A DNA stretch of 64,000 bases from Candidatus Phyllobacterium onerii (GTDB taxonomy: Bacteria; Pseudomonadota; Alphaproteobacteria; Rhizobiales; Rhizobiaceae), in assembly GCF_028331445.1 (NCBI RefSeq), contig NZ_JAQMHX010000003.1, positions 427,727 through 491,726 of the forward strand. The letters are read 5' to 3'. Below the pieces are notes generated by a model. It made no database searches. It saw only the letters and a program-made list of their open reading frames with translations, and was not told the origin of the DNA. Position numbers and translations under genes: made by a program. Shown here piece after piece: positions 62,857 through 64,000 of the stretch. Within the stretch, counting starts at the first letter, position 1, and each line of letters opens with the position of its first letter.

Positions 62857-63807
62857 CTAGTTCTTCTTCAACTGAGCCGTCGCACCGCCAGCCAGCCATT
62901 CACTGACGACTTTCACGTCATCCTTGCCCAATCCATGATCGGACTTGATCGAACGCGCTTCCACGCGAGCACCGTGCGAGCGAAGCAAGTCCTCAAGGGC
63001 TGGCGCATAGGGTGCATAGAGCTGATCCGAAGCGCCGGAAACGGTCAACACTCGGGCATTGGCAAGATTAGCCTCGATTGTCCCCGTCAGGACCGGCATC
63101 GAACGCAACAGCACCGCTTGTTTCACGAGGTCCGGGTAAAGCATCATCACGGCATTGACCAAATTGGCGCCATTGGAATACCCGAGAAACGTTGTGTGAT
63201 TGGGGTCGAATTTGTATTCCCGTGTGACCTGCTTCAGAAAGTCTGCAAAAGCCTTTGCTTCAGATCGTATGCCCTGCTGGTCGAAACTGATGGGTGTCAG
63301 CCGGCGATACCAACGGTTCGAACCATCCTGGACTACACGCCCGCGCACGGCGAGCAGAAGAGCATTCGGTGCGATCTTGGAAGCAAAGGAAACGAGGCTG
63401 GTTTCATCCTGGCCTGAGCCATGCAGAAGAACCATCGTATCTCCGTTCTGAACTTCCGGACGGTAGATTCGGTACTTGAAAGTAAGATCCTCATGGAGCG
63501 AACCTTCGCTCTGGGGGAGAATGTCACCCTTGGTCGCTTTCTTCACAATAGTCCCACTGCCTGTTGCTCCGAGGCTAATCGGCACCGCTTTTACCGGCGT
63601 CTGCGAATTTGCCGGACCCTTCTGCGGGCAGGCATCTCCGGTGCTATTTTTATCAACGTCGGGCTGTGGATCAATCGTATTTAACAACACTTCCGCTTTA
63701 CCGGACTGCAACTTGTCGCAATCCGCGGTATTGCGCGCGCTAGCCGGATACACGGCAACGATGATCGAGAGCCCGGCTAATAGTCCATAAAGATAAGGTT
63801 TACCCAT
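62857..63807 (-). CDS. Exported alpha/beta hydrolase (carboxylesterase/phospholipase-like)
   Basis: A 316-residue protein: a signal peptide (KPYLYGLLAGLSIIVAVYPA to about ARN), a ~90-residue Pro/Lys/Gly-rich linker region with Cys pairs, then an alpha/beta hydrolase domain (about 108-316). The oxyanion segment is MVLLHGSGQDE, the nucleophile elbow is TFLGYSNGANLVNAVM (G-x-S-x-G), the acid is in LTVSGASDQLYAPY and the His in KSDHGLGKDD. It resembles dienelactone-hydrolase or acyl-protein-thioesterase relatives such as the YpfH/MhqD type. The substrate is unknown. Confidence 0.85.
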   Translation of the reverse strand: MGKPYLYGLLAGLSIIVAVYPASARNTADCDKLQSGKAEVLLNTIDPQPDVDKNSTGDACPQKGPANSQTPVKAVPISLGATGSGTIVKKATKGDILPQSEGSLHEDLTFKYRIYRPEVQNGDTMVLLHGSGQDETSLVSFASKIAPNALLLAVRGRVVQDGSNRWYRRLTPISFDQQGIRSEAKAFADFLKQVTREYKFDPNHTTFLGYSNGANLVNAVMMLYPDLVKQAVLLRSMPVLTGTIEANLANARVLTVSGASDQLYAPYAPALEDLLRSHGARVEARSIKSDHGLGKDDVKVVSEWLAGGATAQLKKN

Positions 63808-63848
63808 AAGTTAATCCTGGCAGTTTTAGAGCAAAGGATATCCAGATA

Positions 63849-63893
63849 GAACCAGTTCTGTTTCTCGGATGGCGAGACAATCCACGCGGAAGG
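63849..63893. repeat. Partial second copy of the 274-bp element
   Basis: These 45 bases agree at 44 positions with the reverse complement of 38121-38165, the inner right arm of the element between the MaoC and apt genes. The outer ~20 bases (TTTTAGAGCAAAGGATATCC) have diverged, and beyond 63893 the sequence runs into a G/C-rich stretch with a seven-C run and a nine-A run. It lies just upstream of the alpha/beta hydrolase gene and may continue in altered form toward the window end. Confidence 0.75.
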
Positions 63894-64000
63894 TGGCGAG
63901 GGCGCGGGTTTTACCAAAGCCCCCGCCCACCCCCCCGCCCTGAAAAAAAAATATTAACGGCAAAACAATTGTAAAAGGTTTTCATTTTGGGAAATTTTAT

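Noticed and set aside
1..64000. tRNA, rRNA, CRISPR, phage or transposase genes
   Set aside because: No cloverleaf with CCA-type ends, no spaced direct-repeat array and no transposase or integrase motif was recognised on reading; absence is by eye and would need tRNAscan-type and profile searches to confirm.

Overview
The window reads as mostly core chromosome from an alphaproteobacterium of the order Hyphomicrobiales (Rhizobiales), most plausibly on the Brucellaceae/Phyllobacteriaceae side. The reasons are a BA14K-family protein, an EcfG-type general stress promoter, UvrB with a long N-terminal extension, the fbcFBC (petABC) cytochrome bc1 operon, a petP-petR type regulator pair, long (yeast/actinobacterial-type) LeuA, and L25/Ctc-pth-ychF synteny. 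GC looks moderate (roughly mid to high 50s per cent, by eye). I saw no rRNA, tRNA, CRISPR array, prophage or intact insertion sequence. The mobile or repetitive content is limited to small palindromic elements.

Layout. 1-8.4 kb is a patchwork of small metabolic and transport genes: a partial PQQ-type sugar dehydrogenase, DMT transporters, an extensin-like lipoprotein, LtrA, a VOC protein, an acyl-CoA thioesterase, an acid-sugar dehydratase-like enolase-superfamily enzyme, a SemiSWEET transporter and a solitary HNH nuclease. 8.4-16.7 kb holds uvrB, a divergent TetR/MFS pair, a HerA-like ATPase, a HAD hydrolase and a lytic transglycosylase with a C-terminal SPOR-like region. 17-20.2 kb holds a cold-shock protein, a BA14K protein behind a near-perfect EcfG promoter, a glyoxalase-II-like hydrolase, a glycine-rich membrane protein and ilvE. 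20.4-23.1 kb is a MarR, OmpR-type regulator and histidine kinase set resembling petP-petR plus a sensor. 23.6-28.4 kb holds a VOC protein, a Tat-exported small subunit with its GMC oxidoreductase, csaA, a YbjN protein, a 57-residue small protein and ubiK.

28.5-38 kb runs almost entirely on the plus strand: lgt, a MidA-type methyltransferase, pgeF, a metal-site-less M24 protein, a lipoprotein, prs, rplY, pth, ychF and two MaoC hydratases. It stops at a 274-bp inverted-repeat element that faces apt. 38-45.4 kb holds apt, petABC (minus strand), an ABC exporter, trmL and a lone amino-acid binding protein. 45.6-49.8 kb holds hemF, a DUF1059 protein and a translationally coupled DUF1285-NUDIX-CCA operon. 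49.9-56.8 kb is a coupled four-gene MoxR/DUF58/DUF4159/VWA cluster, probably a membrane-anchored chaperone-like complex. 56.8-64 kb holds GNAT, a glutathionyl-hydroquinone-reductase-like protein, NUDIX, a metallophosphoesterase, leuA behind a leucine-rich leader-peptide attenuator, and an exported alpha/beta hydrolase next to a partial second copy of the 274-bp element.

The best regulatory finding is the leuA attenuator: six Leu codons in eight, then mutually exclusive antiterminator and terminator pairings. No wholly new system is evident. The least explained items are the 274-bp repeat, the solitary nuclease with a possible PUA-like reader domain, the degenerate M24 enzyme, the MoxR cluster and a 26-bp perfect palindrome.
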